Origin: Streptococcus sp. 1643
GTDB lineage: Bacteria > Bacillota > Bacilli > Lactobacillales > Streptococcaceae
Assembly (NCBI RefSeq): GCF_006228325.1
Contig: NZ_CP040231.1
Span: forward strand, 1,375,001-1,439,000
Direction of reading: 5' to 3'
DNA: 64,000 nucleotides
The stretch's first letter is position 1; each line of letters begins with the position of its first letter. This document shows, piece after piece, positions 1 through 7,813 of the stretch. The translations under genes and the position numbers were made by a program. A model generated the notes under the pieces. The model was not told the origin of the DNA. It made no database searches and saw only the letters and a program-made list of their open reading frames with translations.

Positions 1-39
1 ATAATTTTCAATCGTTGCGATATAATCTTTTAAATTCAT
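1..39 (-). CDS. apt: Adenine phosphoribosyltransferase, 5' end only (runs off the left edge)
   Basis: Only the first 13 codons lie in the window, reading MNLKDYIATIENY from an ATG at 37-39. This matches the N-terminus of streptococcal adenine phosphoribosyltransferase as I remember it; the enzyme makes AMP from adenine and PRPP in purine salvage. A purine-rich stretch (GAAAGAAAG) just upstream can serve as ribosome binding site, and an extended -10 promoter sits at 72-77. The catalytic PRPP loop is outside the window, so the call rests on the N-terminus alone. Confidence 0.72.
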   Translation of the reverse strand, partial: MNLKDYIATIENY

Positions 40-71
40 CTTTTTCTTTCTTTCAAAGTTTTTTACTCTCT

Positions 72-80
72 ATTATAGCA
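72..80 (-). promoter_or_regulatory. Promoter of apt (extended -10)
   Basis: On the minus strand the sequence reads TGCTATAAT, a consensus extended -10 (TATAAT at 72-77). No good -35 is seen 17 bases upstream, as is usual for extended -10 promoters. It gives a short leader before the ATG at 39. Confidence 0.55.
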
Positions 81-170
81 CATTTTTTAAGAAAGAAAAA
101 AGGAAAAGCACTATTCTATTGCTCCATCAGGCTATTAATGGAGTTATTTCCCCTGGTGTGAACTTATCAT

Positions 171-202
171 CAAAAAAACGAGCACATTCGTACTCGTTTT
201 TA
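171..202 (-). terminator. Terminator of the rplK-rplA transcript
   Basis: Minus-strand hairpin with arms ACGAGTA and TGCTCGT, followed by a run of seven T. It lies just after the rplA stop codon. Confidence 0.85.
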
Positions 203-214
203 AAAATCTGTTAA

Positions 215-904
215 TTAAAGTGAGTTTACGTCAACCTTGATACCAACACCTTGAGTAGTTGTGATTGTCAAGTTTGTTACGTAAGTTCCTTTAGCTGTAG
301 CTGGTTTTGCTTTTTGGATTGTTTCGTTGAAAGCTTTGAAGTTTTCAACCAATTTTTCAGCTTCAAATGATACTTTACCGATGATTGCTTGAACGTTACC
401 TGCACGGTCTGCACGGTAAGTAATTTTACCACCTTTAGACTCTTCAACTGCTTTAGCAACATCCATTGTTACAGTACCAGTTTTAGGGTTTGGCATCAAG
501 TTACGTGGTCCAAGGACACGTCCAAGACGTCCAACAAGAGCCATCATGTCAGGTGTAGCGATAACTACGTCGAAGTCCAACCAACCGTCGTTGATTTTTG
601 CAACAAGGTCATCTTCACCAACAAAGTCTGCACCAGCAGCTTTTGCTTCTTCAGCTTTTGCACCACGTGCGAAAACAAGAACGCGTGAAGTTTTACCAGT
701 ACCGTTTGGCAATACCATTGCTCCACGGATTTGTTGGTCAGCTTTTTTAACGTCGATGTTCAAGTTGTAAGCAACTTCTACAGTTGCGTCAAATTTTGCA
801 AAGTTAGTTTCTTTTGCAAGTGCTACAGCTTCTTCTACACTGTATGCTTTTGTGCTGTCGATTTTCTCAAGAGCAGCACGAAGTTGTTTGCTTTTTTTAG
901 CCAT
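215..904 (-). CDS. rplA: 50S ribosomal protein L1
   Basis: This 229-residue protein is full-length L1, the 23S rRNA-binding protein of the L1 stalk, which takes part in release of deacylated tRNA from the E site. The N-terminus [16 protein letters not shown] and the conserved [19 protein letters not shown] segment (about residues 125-143) are diagnostic. In bacteria L1 also represses its own operon by binding a leader that mimics its rRNA site, and such a motif lies just upstream (923-949). It is the second gene after rplK and shares its promoter. The ATG has a good site (AAGGAGA) ahead of it. Confidence 0.97.
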
Positions 905-922
905 TTTCTATTCTCCTTGTAA

Positions 923-949
923 GTGGTTCAATCGATTTTCATCTCCCAC
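923..949 (-). promoter_or_regulatory. Candidate L1 operator in front of rplA
   Basis: On the minus strand GTGGGAGATGAAAATC is followed by CCAC, so GTGG and CCAC can close a small stem just before the rplA ribosome binding site. The GTGGGAG-T-AAAATC core recurs in the rplK leader (1444-1480). This shape fits the L1-binding mRNA sites known for bacterial L1 operons. Binding is inferred. Confidence 0.5.
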
Positions 950-1001
950 GTCACTTCTCGAAATGATGAAGTCTTGCGGGTTATATTGGGGGTGTTATTG
1001 A

Positions 1002-1427
1002 TTAGTCAACAACAGTGAATCCCATAGAACGAGCAGTACCTTCGATCATACGCATTGCAGACTCAATGTTTGCTGCGTTCAAATCTGGCATCTTAGTTTC
1101 TGCAATTTCTTGTACTTGTGCACGAGTAACTGTAGCAACTTTAGTTTTGTTAGGTGTACCTGATCCTTTTTCAACACCTGCAGCTTTTTTCAAAAGAACA
1201 GCAGCTGGTGGTGTTTTTGTAACGAAAGTAAATGATTTGTCTTCGTATACTGAGATAACAACTGGAATAATCATACCAGCTTGGTCAGCTGTACGAGCGT
1301 TGAACTCTTTTGTGAATCCCATGATGTTGATACCAGCTTGACCAAGAGCAGGTCCAACTGGTGGAGCTGGTGTAGCTTTACCAGCAGGGATTTGCAATTT
1401 TACAAGTTTTTCGACTTTTTTAGCCAT
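1002..1427 (-). CDS. rplK: 50S ribosomal protein L11
   Basis: This 141-residue protein has the full L11 length and starts [20 protein letters not shown]. It keeps the proline-rich [15 protein letters not shown] segment (about residues 22-36) that contacts the GTPase-centre rRNA and the C-terminal RNA-binding domain. L11 sits at the base of the stalk, and in Gram-positive bacteria it is needed for ribosome-triggered (p)ppGpp synthesis by RelA, whose gene is at 55629. It is the first gene of the rplK-rplA operon, with a strong ribosome binding site (AAGGAGG) and a clear promoter at 1506-1533. Confidence 0.97.
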   Translation of the reverse strand: MAKKVEKLVKLQIPAGKATPAPPVGPALGQAGINIMGFTKEFNARTADQAGMIIPVVISVYEDKSFTFVTKTPPAAVLLKKAAGVEKGSGTPNKTKVATVTRAQVQEIAETKMPDLNAANIESAMRMIEGTARSMGFTVVD

Positions 1428-1443
1428 TTTTAAATCCTCCTTT

Positions 1444-1480
1444 GTGGTTTTGGCGGTAATTAAAGATTTTTACCTCCCAC
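1444..1480 (-). promoter_or_regulatory. Candidate L1 operator in the rplK leader
   Basis: The minus-strand leader carries GTGGGAGGTAAAAATC and, 20 bases on, CCAC before the AAGGAGG site. It matches the element in front of rplA in core and arrangement. Two such sites would let L1 control both genes; this is inferred from the shared motif. Confidence 0.5.
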
Positions 1481-1505
1481 AAGTATGCTTTACACATACT
1501 TTTCT

Positions 1506-1533
1506 ATTATACACTATTTATCTAAAAATGCAA
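1506..1533 (-). promoter_or_regulatory. Promoter of rplK-rplA
   Basis: Minus-strand -35 TTGCAT (1528-1533), 16-base spacer, -10 TATAAT (1506-1511). It lies about 80 bases upstream of the rplK start. Confidence 0.75.
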
Positions 1534-1549
1534 GAGAAAAATCACTTTT

Positions 1550-2266
1550 TTAATCGACGTAATCGCCACCTTCAAAGCCATAGTACTCTTCCAAACTGAG
1601 ACCGCTAGCAGCAATTTCTTTGGCTTCTTTTCCGACGTAGCGAAGATGCCATTCTTCTGCCATATAGCCAGTCTCTTTTTCCTTGCCTTTGAGATAGCGA
1701 ACAACAAAGCCATAGTCAGCCGCATGATCCAAGAGCCACTGGGCCGCCTTTTCTTCAGTAACTAAATCTCCATCTGTCCCAATAAGGTCAAATGCAAGAC
1801 CTGTTTGGTGTTCACTATAACCTGGGCGAGCTGAGTAGCGATCAGCAGCTTCCTTACCATCTTGATTCACATAGTCTTGATAAAGTTTGGTTTGAGTTTC
1901 ATAACTTCTAAAACCACTGTAGTGATCGCTGATTGGGTAGCCAGCTGCTTGCATTGCTGCAATGAGCTTCAGCAACTCTGCTTTAGCTGTTGGATTTTCT
2001 CCTGGATTATAGTCTTTTGACAAAGGATAGTGCTTATTAGCTATGACGATTTCATCGTACTTCCCTTGAATACTATAGTAGTCTCCCTTATTGACAACTT
2101 CTGCCTTCTTCTGACTAGAGGCTTGAGATTTGCTCCCTACAGTTCCTTCAGGTTGACTAGTTTGTTCCGTTTTTTGAGTGTTTTCTTCATTTTTAGTTTT
2201 TTCTTGAGAACATGCTGCTAGGGTTACTGCTAGCAAACCAGATAAAACGATGTATCTTTTTTTCAT
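1550..2266 (-). CDS. dacB: LD-carboxypeptidase lipoprotein, VanY/LdcB type
   Basis: This 238-residue lipoprotein has signal MKKRYIVLSGLLAVTLAAC with lipobox cysteine at residue 19, then a low-complexity linker of about 50 residues and a peptidase M15B (VanY/LdcB) domain. Zinc-site motifs are visible: SGFRSYETQ, RPGYSEHQTGLAFDLIG (His and Asp ligands) and EEWHLRYVG (His ligand). Family members cut the D-alanine from tetrapeptide stems of peptidoglycan after DacA has removed the fifth residue. The symbol follows pneumococcal DacB/LdcB by recognition of the architecture. It follows rplKA on the same strand but with its own spacing, and a HIT protein gene lies 14 bases upstream. Confidence 0.88.
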   Translation of the reverse strand: MKKRYIVLSGLLAVTLAACSQEKTKNEENTQKTEQTSQPEGTVGSKSQASSQKKAEVVNKGDYYSIQGKYDEIVIANKHYPLSKDYNPGENPTAKAELLKLIAAMQAAGYPISDHYSGFRSYETQTKLYQDYVNQDGKEAADRYSARPGYSEHQTGLAFDLIGTDGDLVTEEKAAQWLLDHAADYGFVVRYLKGKEKETGYMAEEWHLRYVGKEAKEIAASGLSLEEYYGFEGGDYVD

Positions 2267-2280
2267 TTTTTCTTCCTCTC

Positions 2281-2742
2281 TTATACCAAGTGCTTCTCTA
2301 ATTCATCGGATAGGGCTTTAATCATTTGTTCCAACTCATGGGATTTCACTTGGCAATCTTCTGCCGCCATTTCTTCCCAGGGCACCCACCAGACTGGACC
2401 ACGGCCATTCAATCCATGCCCTCTCATATCACCTGATCGTCTTGGAAAGAGGTGCCAGTGAGCGTGGGCATCTCCATTTCCTAGAAGTTCGATGTTCATC
2501 TTTTCAGCTTTAAACGTTTTGGCGACAGCTTCTTGGACCAAACTCATTTCCTCTAGAAAACGAAGTTTTACATAAGTTTCCATATGGTGGAGTTCTGTGA
2601 CATGCTCTTTTGCCAGAAATAAGGTATAGCCCTTAAAGTATTGGTGGTCTCCAATGACAACATAGCCTGTTTCTAGTTCTTTTACAAAGTAGGGATTTTC
2701 CCCTGCCTTGATCCATTCAATTCTTTGACAAATCAAGCACAT
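2281..2742 (-). CDS. HIT-family nucleotide hydrolase or transferase
   Basis: This 153-residue protein has the histidine triad signature HAHWHLFPR (about residues 93-101). HIT proteins are small nucleotide-phosphate hydrolases or transferases acting on adenosine-containing substrates. The N-terminal CLICQRI resembles a partial zinc site, as in the Fhit/HinT-related branch. It starts one base after the stop of the M42 peptidase gene, so the two are probably co-transcribed. The physiological substrate cannot be read from the sequence. Confidence 0.85.
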   Translation of the reverse strand: MCLICQRIEWIKAGENPYFVKELETGYVVIGDHQYFKGYTLFLAKEHVTELHHMETYVKLRFLEEMSLVQEAVAKTFKAEKMNIELLGNGDAHAHWHLFPRRSGDMRGHGLNGRGPVWWVPWEEMAAEDCQVKSHELEQMIKALSDELEKHLV

Positions 2743-2743
2743 A

Positions 2744-3781
2744 TTAGTCTACCAATGCACTCTTGAGATAGGCATCAACCATACGCTCAGTCGCCACGAC
2801 CGAATCAATGTGTGTTCGTTCGTAAGAGTGACTGGACTCAATACCAGCTCCAAGGAGGGCGTGTTTGACCTCTGCTCCTGCAGACATAGCCGCTGAAGCA
2901 TCCGAACCGTAAAATGGATAGATGTCGAGCTTAAATGGAATATCTTGCTCTTTCGCCAAAGCTACCAAGTGTTGACGGAAGTCATAGTGATAGGGACCTG
3001 AAGCGTCCTTGACACAGATAGACACTGTATACTCATCCGTCTGCTGGTCATCTCCCATTGCCCCCATATCGACAGCTAGATATTCCACCACTTGAGTTGG
3101 AATATTGGAGTTAGCACCGTGGCCCACCTCTTCGAAGACTGAAAAAGCAAAATGAGTTGTTACTGGCAACTCAATTCCCTCTTCCTTATAAACACGAAGA
3201 AGATTGAGCAAAATCGCTGCGCTGACTTTGTCATCCAAGTGACGTGACTTGATAAAACCAGTCTCTGTCACGACAGTTCGCGGGTCAAAGCTGATAAAAT
3301 CACCGACCTCGATGCCCAAGGCGCGGGTTTCTTTTTCGTTGGTTACTTTTGCATCCAAACGCACTTCCATATTGTCCTGTGTGCGTTCAGCAGTTCCCGC
3401 ATCTTTGTAGACATGGCAAGAAGTTTGATGGATGAGAATGGTTCCAGATACCTTTTTACCTGTGCTAGCCACATGAACCGTACAGTTTTCTCCTTCAATC
3501 ATGTTCCAAGGAAAACCACCGATACGATCCAATTTGAGACGGCCATCTGGTTTGACTGCACGAACAATAGCACCCAGCGTATCCACGTGGGCAGTCACAT
3601 AGCGGTGTTGTTCATCATTTTGACCTTTAATGGTCACATTGACACCACCCTTGGCTGTGCGAACAGGCTGGTAACCAAGCTCTTCTAAAGTATGGACTAG
3701 GTAGTCTGAAATCTCACGAGTAAAGCCTGTTGGAGATGCAATAGCGGTTAGTTCTTTGATATAGTTTATAGTCTGATTCAT
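2744..3781 (-). CDS. M42-family metallo-aminopeptidase (glutamyl aminopeptidase/endoglucanase type)
   Basis: This 345-residue enzyme is a standard-length M42 peptidase, a cytosolic dinuclear metal aminopeptidase forming tetrahedral dodecamers in characterised relatives. Metal and catalytic motifs are in order: TAHVDTLG (about 63-70), SRHLDDKVSA (Asp ligand), VFEEVGHGAN (catalytic Glu pair), AVDMGAMGD (Asp ligand) and the C-terminal SSHSYERTH (His ligand). Substrate class (acidic residues, as in PepA) is likely from family resemblance but not provable here. It is the upstream partner of the HIT gene. A good ribosome binding site (AGGTGAAGAA) precedes the ATG. Confidence 0.88.
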   Translation of the reverse strand: MNQTINYIKELTAIASPTGFTREISDYLVHTLEELGYQPVRTAKGGVNVTIKGQNDEQHRYVTAHVDTLGAIVRAVKPDGRLKLDRIGGFPWNMIEGENCTVHVASTGKKVSGTILIHQTSCHVYKDAGTAERTQDNMEVRLDAKVTNEKETRALGIEVGDFISFDPRTVVTETGFIKSRHLDDKVSAAILLNLLRVYKEEGIELPVTTHFAFSVFEEVGHGANSNIPTQVVEYLAVDMGAMGDDQQTDEYTVSICVKDASGPYHYDFRQHLVALAKEQDIPFKLDIYPFYGSDASAAMSAGAEVKHALLGAGIESSHSYERTHIDSVVATERMVDAYLKSALVD

Positions 3782-3879
3782 TTCTTCACCTCTTTCCTAC
3801 CATTATAACATTTTTCTAGTCAGACTCCTTCTCAAAAGGAGAAAAACTGTGTTTAGTTGCTTTCACTATAGATCCATGT

Positions 3880-3885
3880 TATAAT
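3880..3885 (+). promoter_or_regulatory. Promoter of the first DUF1307-type lipoprotein
   Basis: Extended -10 ATGTTATAATAC with TATAAT at 3880-3885. The same string and the following leader recur before the second copy (4753-4758), so the promoter was duplicated with the gene. Confidence 0.7.
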
Positions 3886-3920
3886 ACAAATACTTTGATT
3901 ATGAAAGGAAAGTAACAAAT

Positions 3921-4496
3921 ATGAAATCATACTTTAAAGTATCACTAGCCCTTGTGGCTTCACTTGTTCTCCTGCTCGGATGTTCCAAACAAGCATCAAC
4001 ACCTACCAACAGCAGTAGCAAAGAAGACACAACAACTCAGTCAAGTGAGAGCAAACAAAGCAGTCAACAATCATCTGAAAAGAAAGAAACAACTAAAACA
4101 CATACTTTTGTAAACAAAAATAATTCTGGAATCACTTCTACCTTGGTTTATACTGTAGAAGGCGACAATGTTATCAAGCAATCAGCTAATAACATTGCTG
4201 ATCCTGAAATCCTTGGTGCAACTCCAGAAGATGTCAAGAGTTTTATCGAAGAAAAGTACAAAGGTTATAATGGACTCAAAGGTGTTAAACAAACGATTGA
4301 AATCAAAGATGGAAAAGTTGTTCAAGATCTAGAAGTTGATTTCTCAGTTGCAAGCATTAGCGAACTTAGAAAAGCACTTCCTGAAGAATATTCTGGTATC
4401 GGTAATCGTGTGAGTTTCTCAAACTCTAAAAAAGCACTGGAAAAATGGGATTCACAGAAAAGACGAACTAATCTCCTAAAATTTCATATAGACTAG
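3921..4496 (+). CDS. DUF1307/YehR-type lipoprotein, copy 1, with a 3' frameshift
   Basis: This 191-residue lipoprotein has a signal ending LLLGC (cysteine at residue 21), a Ser/Thr/Gln-rich linker, and a domain like the YehR/DUF1307 lipoproteins. It is a tandem paralogue of the gene at 4790. The two match until the last dozen residues. Here the frame reads KKALEKWDSQKRRTNLLKF, but shifting by one base at the A-run 4441-4445 restores KMGFTEKTN and a stop at 4469-4471, matching the copy-2 ending LGYTEKTN. One A appears lost from a run of six. The product is probably still exported with an altered, longer tail, unless the change is a sequencing error. Function unknown. Confidence 0.85.
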   Translation: MKSYFKVSLALVASLVLLLGCSKQASTPTNSSSKEDTTTQSSESKQSSQQSSEKKETTKTHTFVNKNNSGITSTLVYTVEGDNVIKQSANNIADPEILGATPEDVKSFIEEKYKGYNGLKGVKQTIEIKDGKVVQDLEVDFSVASISELRKALPEEYSGIGNRVSFSNSKKALEKWDSQKRRTNLLKFHID

Positions 4497-4503
4497 TGTA
4501 GGT

Positions 4504-4542
4504 CCACCCCAAAAGTTAGACACAACTCTAACTCTTGGGGTA
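4504..4542 (+). terminator. Palindromic hairpin after copy 1, resembling an insertion-sequence end
   Basis: Arms ACCCCAAAAGTTAG and CTAACTCTTGGGGT form a 14-base-pair stem with one wobble or mismatch, followed by ATTTTATT, so it can act as a terminator. A closely similar 39-40-base sequence, in the same orientation, lies after murN (13024-13063). The CCCCAAAAGTTAGACAC part looks like the terminal repeat of IS3-family elements as I remember it. No transposase is present. From 4543 to 4752 I see only a possible 20-codon minus-strand remnant near 4545-4610 and no gene. Confidence 0.6.
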
Positions 4543-4752
4543 TTTTATTACATCCCTAACCGATGAGTCCAATAGATTCCTCCCAATCCCATAAAAAGTG
4601 CATTTAAAACTTCACACCCTTATAAAGCCATATGATAAAAGATTTTTGAAACAGATAGAGACAAAACTTTAACCGTCAGACTAGTTTCTATTCGTTGTCA
4701 TGTCAGGTCAGATGAGAGGGGAGGTCTAGTTGATTTTGAAGTAGAATCATGT

Positions 4753-4758
4753 TATAAT
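4753..4758 (+). promoter_or_regulatory. Promoter of the second DUF1307-type lipoprotein
   Basis: Extended -10 TGTTATAAT followed by a leader nearly identical to that of copy 1 (ACTTTGATTATGAAAGG). No strong -35 is seen. Confidence 0.7.
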
Positions 4759-4789
4759 ACAAAATACTTTGATTATGAAAGGAAAAGAC

Positions 4790-5329
4790 ATGAACAAATA
4801 TTTTAAAATGACTCTTTGTATAGCTCTACCATTAGCTATCTTATTGGGATGTTCAAAAAAATCAACAACCTCATCAACTAGCTCAGCAAAAAGTGAAACT
4901 ACTCAGGTAGAATCTACTAGCCAGCAAGCTACAGAAAACAAATCTGAAGTAAAAACTGTGACCTTTGTAAATGATACTCGTACTGGCTTTAATTCTACTT
5001 TAACCTACACTGTAGATGGAGACAAAGTATTGAAACAATCAGGTCATAATGTCTATGATCCAGAGGCTCTTGATACTACTGCTGAAACTCTTAAAGCATT
5101 TGTTGAAAAAACTTATAAAGGATATCAAGGCCTCAAAGGTGTTACTCATAGCATCAAAATCAAAGATGGAAAGGTCGTTCAAGATGCTGAAGTCGACTTC
5201 ACAGTCGCAAGTATTGACGAACTTAGAAAAGCCTTACCAGAAGAATACTCAGGCGTAGGTAACTATGTTAGCTTTACTGCTTCTAAGAAAATGTTAAAAG
5301 ATCTTGGATATACTGAAAAAACTAACTAA
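4790..5329 (+). CDS. DUF1307/YehR-type lipoprotein, copy 2
   Basis: This 179-residue lipoprotein has signal MNKYFKMTLCIALPLAILLGC with the lipidated cysteine at residue 21, a polar linker, and the same C-terminal domain as copy 1: KGYQGLKGV, then IKIKDGKVVQD, then DELRKALPEEYSGVG. The chosen ATG at 4790 sits behind GAAAGGAAAAG; an in-frame ATG at 4769 would place seven residues before the signal and overlap the ribosome binding site, so it is rejected. The family is known as predicted cell-surface lipoproteins without assigned activity. Its promoter and leader duplicate those of copy 1, pointing to a whole-unit tandem duplication. Confidence 0.9.
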   Translation: MNKYFKMTLCIALPLAILLGCSKKSTTSSTSSAKSETTQVESTSQQATENKSEVKTVTFVNDTRTGFNSTLTYTVDGDKVLKQSGHNVYDPEALDTTAETLKAFVEKTYKGYQGLKGVTHSIKIKDGKVVQDAEVDFTVASIDELRKALPEEYSGVGNYVSFTASKKMLKDLGYTEKTN

Positions 5330-5347
5330 GTGTCTTTTACAAAAATA

Positions 5348-5377
5348 AAAAACCTCGGCTTATGCCAAGGTTTTTTT
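5348..5377. terminator. Bidirectional terminator between lipoprotein copy 2 and brnQ
   Basis: Hairpin AACCTCGGC-TTAT-GCCAAGGTT with A-run on the left and T-run on the right. It can serve both converging genes and overlaps the brnQ stop codon. Confidence 0.85.
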
Positions 5378-6701
5378 ATTCCATCTCAAAAACATCACTC
5401 TCTTGTTTGTTTGGTAGAACCAATGAAAGCAAGATTCCGATAATAGCTGGCACTAGCCATGGAAGAGAGGCTGACGCAAACGGAAGGGCATTAATCAGAT
5501 TTTCTAGAAACTCAATCTTAAAGGAACTTCCAAGGACGCTTGCAAGAGCAATAGCGGTAACAAGCCCAATAGTTAACTGCATGCCCGGTTTTGATAGGGC
5601 GACAAACTTATTAACAATCACGATCATCACAATGGCGATGGTGATTGGGTACAAGATTACCAGTACTGGCACTGAGTACTTAATGATTGCATCAAGACCA
5701 AGATTAGCAATGGCAAATCCAATCATGGTAAAGGCAGTTGCATAGACCTTGTAGCTGATTTGTGGGAAGCGTCCGTTAAAGAACTCAGCTGTAGATACGA
5801 TCAAGCCAACTGTCGTTGTGAAGCAGGTTACAGTTACCATGGCAGCAAGGAAGAGTTGAGCCGTTGAACCAAAGATTTCCTGAGTTGCTTGTGACAAGAT
5901 ATAAACACCTGGAGTTCCACCCTTCATGACTTCTGCCGGAACTGGGAAGTGATTTCCAAGGAATCCTAGACCAATATAGAGAGCACTGAAGGCAAGAGCT
6001 ACCACAATACCAACAACCCAAATAGTTGAGATGTATTCTTTCTTACTTGAAAATCCAAGTTGTTTCAAGGTTTGAACAGCGATGACACTGAAGGCAACTG
6101 AGGCAAGGGCATCCAAGGTGTTATACCCCTCTAAGAATCCTGTTCCGAAAGCAGATGCTTGATAGGCTTCTGAAGCTACTTGAGGACTTGTTCCGCCATA
6201 TTTAAAGGCACCTAGTACAACTAAGATAACGATAAGCAAAGCAAAGACTGGCGTCAAGATTCGTCCGATACGATCCAAAATCTTTGATGGATTGAGCGAA
6301 ATCAGATAGGCTGCGGCAAAGTAAAGCACGGTAAAGATAATCAATCCTAGGCCTTTATTTGCTTCAGACAAGAGAGGGCTGATGCCGACCTCGTAAGCTG
6401 TTGTTGCTGTACGTGGGATAGCAAAGAATGGGCCAATCGATAGATAGAGGACTGCAAGATAAAGAGTCGCAAACCAAGGTGAGATTTTCTTAGAAATCTC
6501 ATAAATGTATCCTTTAGGATTGAGCGTTCCGATGATAAGTGTCAAGACGGCAATACCGACACCTGAAAAGACAAAACCTGCGATGGCAGGAAGAAACTGT
6601 TCTCCAGATAAGGCACCTAGAGAAGGCGGAAAAATCAAGTTCCCCGCACCAAAAAATATTCCAAACAGGAGCAAGCCTGTTAGGGCACCTTTTTTAGCCA
6701 T
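5376..6701 (-). CDS. brnQ: Branched-chain amino acid:cation symporter BrnQ
   Basis: This 441-residue, twelve-segment membrane protein is a LIVCS-family carrier importing leucine, isoleucine and valine with Na+ or H+. The N-terminus MAKKGALTGLLLFGIFFGAG with the following NLIFPPSLG is typical of the family. The start at 6701 is chosen because AAGGAG stands eight bases ahead; a longer frame from 6782 would add 27 unlikely residues and run over that site. It converges on the duplicated lipoprotein genes and shares their terminator. No T-box or other leader was recognised upstream. Confidence 0.93.
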   Translation of the reverse strand: MAKKGALTGLLLFGIFFGAGNLIFPPSLGALSGEQFLPAIAGFVFSGVGIAVLTLIIGTLNPKGYIYEISKKISPWFATLYLAVLYLSIGPFFAIPRTATTAYEVGISPLLSEANKGLGLIIFTVLYFAAAYLISLNPSKILDRIGRILTPVFALLIVILVVLGAFKYGGTSPQVASEAYQASAFGTGFLEGYNTLDALASVAFSVIAVQTLKQLGFSSKKEYISTIWVVGIVVALAFSALYIGLGFLGNHFPVPAEVMKGGTPGVYILSQATQEIFGSTAQLFLAAMVTVTCFTTTVGLIVSTAEFFNGRFPQISYKVYATAFTMIGFAIANLGLDAIIKYSVPVLVILYPITIAIVMIVIVNKFVALSKPGMQLTIGLVTAIALASVLGSSFKIEFLENLINALPFASASLPWLVPAIIGILLSLVLPNKQESDVFEME

Positions 6702-6821
6702 AAAAATCTCCTTCATATTTCTAAAATACTGACCTAGTATACCATGATTAAGACTCTGAAAAAAGTATCCAAAATTAATCATTGAATGTTTTCAATATTT
6801 TTAAAAATAAGAATTATCTAA

Positions 6822-6858
6822 AAACAAAATCCCTCACTCAGTTGGAACCGAGCAAGGG
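6822..6858 (-). terminator. Terminator of the UDG-rhodanese transcript
   Basis: Minus-strand stem CCCTTGCTCGGT / ACTGAGTGAGGG pairs over 12 positions, using three G-U pairs, then ATTTTG. It lies after the rhodanese stop. Confidence 0.75.
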
Positions 6859-6885
6859 AAGACTAGGATCTATCGCCATATAGGT

Positions 6886-7173
6886 TTAAAGATTTTCAAA
6901 GGCCGTCATTCCACCTTGGACATTGATAACGTCATAACCCTGTTCAGCTAGAAATTGACAAGCACGCGCTGACCTCATCCCAGATTTGCAAATGACATAA
7001 TACAAGAGGTCCTTGCCCAATTGATCATAAGTATCAGCCAATTGACTAAGTGGTAGGTTCTGAGCACCTTCTAAATGAAGCGTCTCGAACTCTTCTACTT
7101 CTCTCACATCCAGCACAGAAAGTGAGCTATTCTGGTAAAGCTGGTAAAAATCGTTAAAAGTAATTTCTTTCAT
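6886..7173 (-). CDS. Single-domain rhodanese-like sulfurtransferase
   Basis: This 95-residue protein is one rhodanese domain, of PspE/GlpE size. The N-terminal VLDVREVEEFETLHLEGAQN and the active-site loop CKSGMRSA (cysteine about residue 64) are intact, as is the closing GYDVINVQGGM. Such proteins carry persulfide sulfur on the active cysteine; the in vivo acceptor is unknown. Its start overlaps the stop of the upstream uracil-DNA glycosylase-like gene by four bases, which indicates translational coupling. Confidence 0.9.
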   Translation of the reverse strand: MKEITFNDFYQLYQNSSLSVLDVREVEEFETLHLEGAQNLPLSQLADTYDQLGKDLLYYVICKSGMRSARACQFLAEQGYDVINVQGGMTAFENL

Positions 7174-7760
7174 TTTGTTTTTCCAAGAATCTTTTGAATT
7201 CTTTTTTTCAAATCGGGCACCACTTCTGACTCAAACCAAGGATTCTTAGCCATCCAGATTTGATTACGAGGTGACGGATGCACCAGAGGGAAAAATTCTG
7301 GTAAATAGTCTTTGTAGTGTTTCACCCGCTCTGTTACCTTGCCACTAACTTTCTCCTGTAAATAGTAGGCTTGGGCATACTGTCCAATCAAGAGAGTTAA
7401 TTGGATATTGGGCAACACTTGCAAGAGTTGCGGATGCCATTTTTCTGCGAAACCTGTACGAGGTGGAAGGTCGCCTGACTTGCCATGTCCAGGAAAGTAA
7501 AAATCCATGGGCAGAACTGCAAAATAACCTGAATTGTAAAAGGTGTCTTCATCCACACCTAGCCACTCACGCAAGCGATCGCCACTCTTATCCTTCCAAT
7601 AAATCCCAGCTTCTTGCGTTTTAAGCCCAGGAGCCTGACCGACAATATTGATACGGGCAGTTTTTGGCGCCGCAAAGAGAGGTTCGATTCCGCGTTCTGT
7701 ATAGCTGGTATTTTGCGGATCCGCCATAATGGCTTGCTTGATTCTTTCAATTTGAGACAT
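7170..7760 (-). CDS. Uracil-DNA glycosylase superfamily protein
   Basis: This 196-residue protein has UDG-fold motifs: VGQAPGLKTQEAG near residue 42 (motif 1, water-activating region), LLIGQYA in the middle, and VHPSPRNQ near residue 156 (motif 2). The layout resembles small UDG-like proteins rather than classical Ung (which has GQDPYH), so uracil excision is probable but substrate range is open. The ATG at 7760 follows GGAGGG; the longer frame to 7787 lacks such a site. It is coupled to the downstream rhodanese gene. Confidence 0.85.
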   Translation of the reverse strand: MSQIERIKQAIMADPQNTSYTERGIEPLFAAPKTARINIVGQAPGLKTQEAGIYWKDKSGDRLREWLGVDEDTFYNSGYFAVLPMDFYFPGHGKSGDLPPRTGFAEKWHPQLLQVLPNIQLTLLIGQYAQAYYLQEKVSGKVTERVKHYKDYLPEFFPLVHPSPRNQIWMAKNPWFESEVVPDLKKRIQKILGKTK

Positions 7761-7813
7761 CTGTTTTCCCTCCAAAAAGAAGTCCAAGCATAAAATCTCA
7801 GACTTCTATCGTT

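Noticed and set aside
184..193. TACGAATG in the rplA terminator, like the core of a late competence box
   Set aside because: It lies in a terminator loop with no gene start or -25 context, and is likely chance.
4545..4610. Minus-strand 20-codon piece reading LFMGLGGIYWTHRLGM then stop
   Set aside because: It could be the end of a lost membrane-protein gene, but I could not place the family, and it is too short to call.
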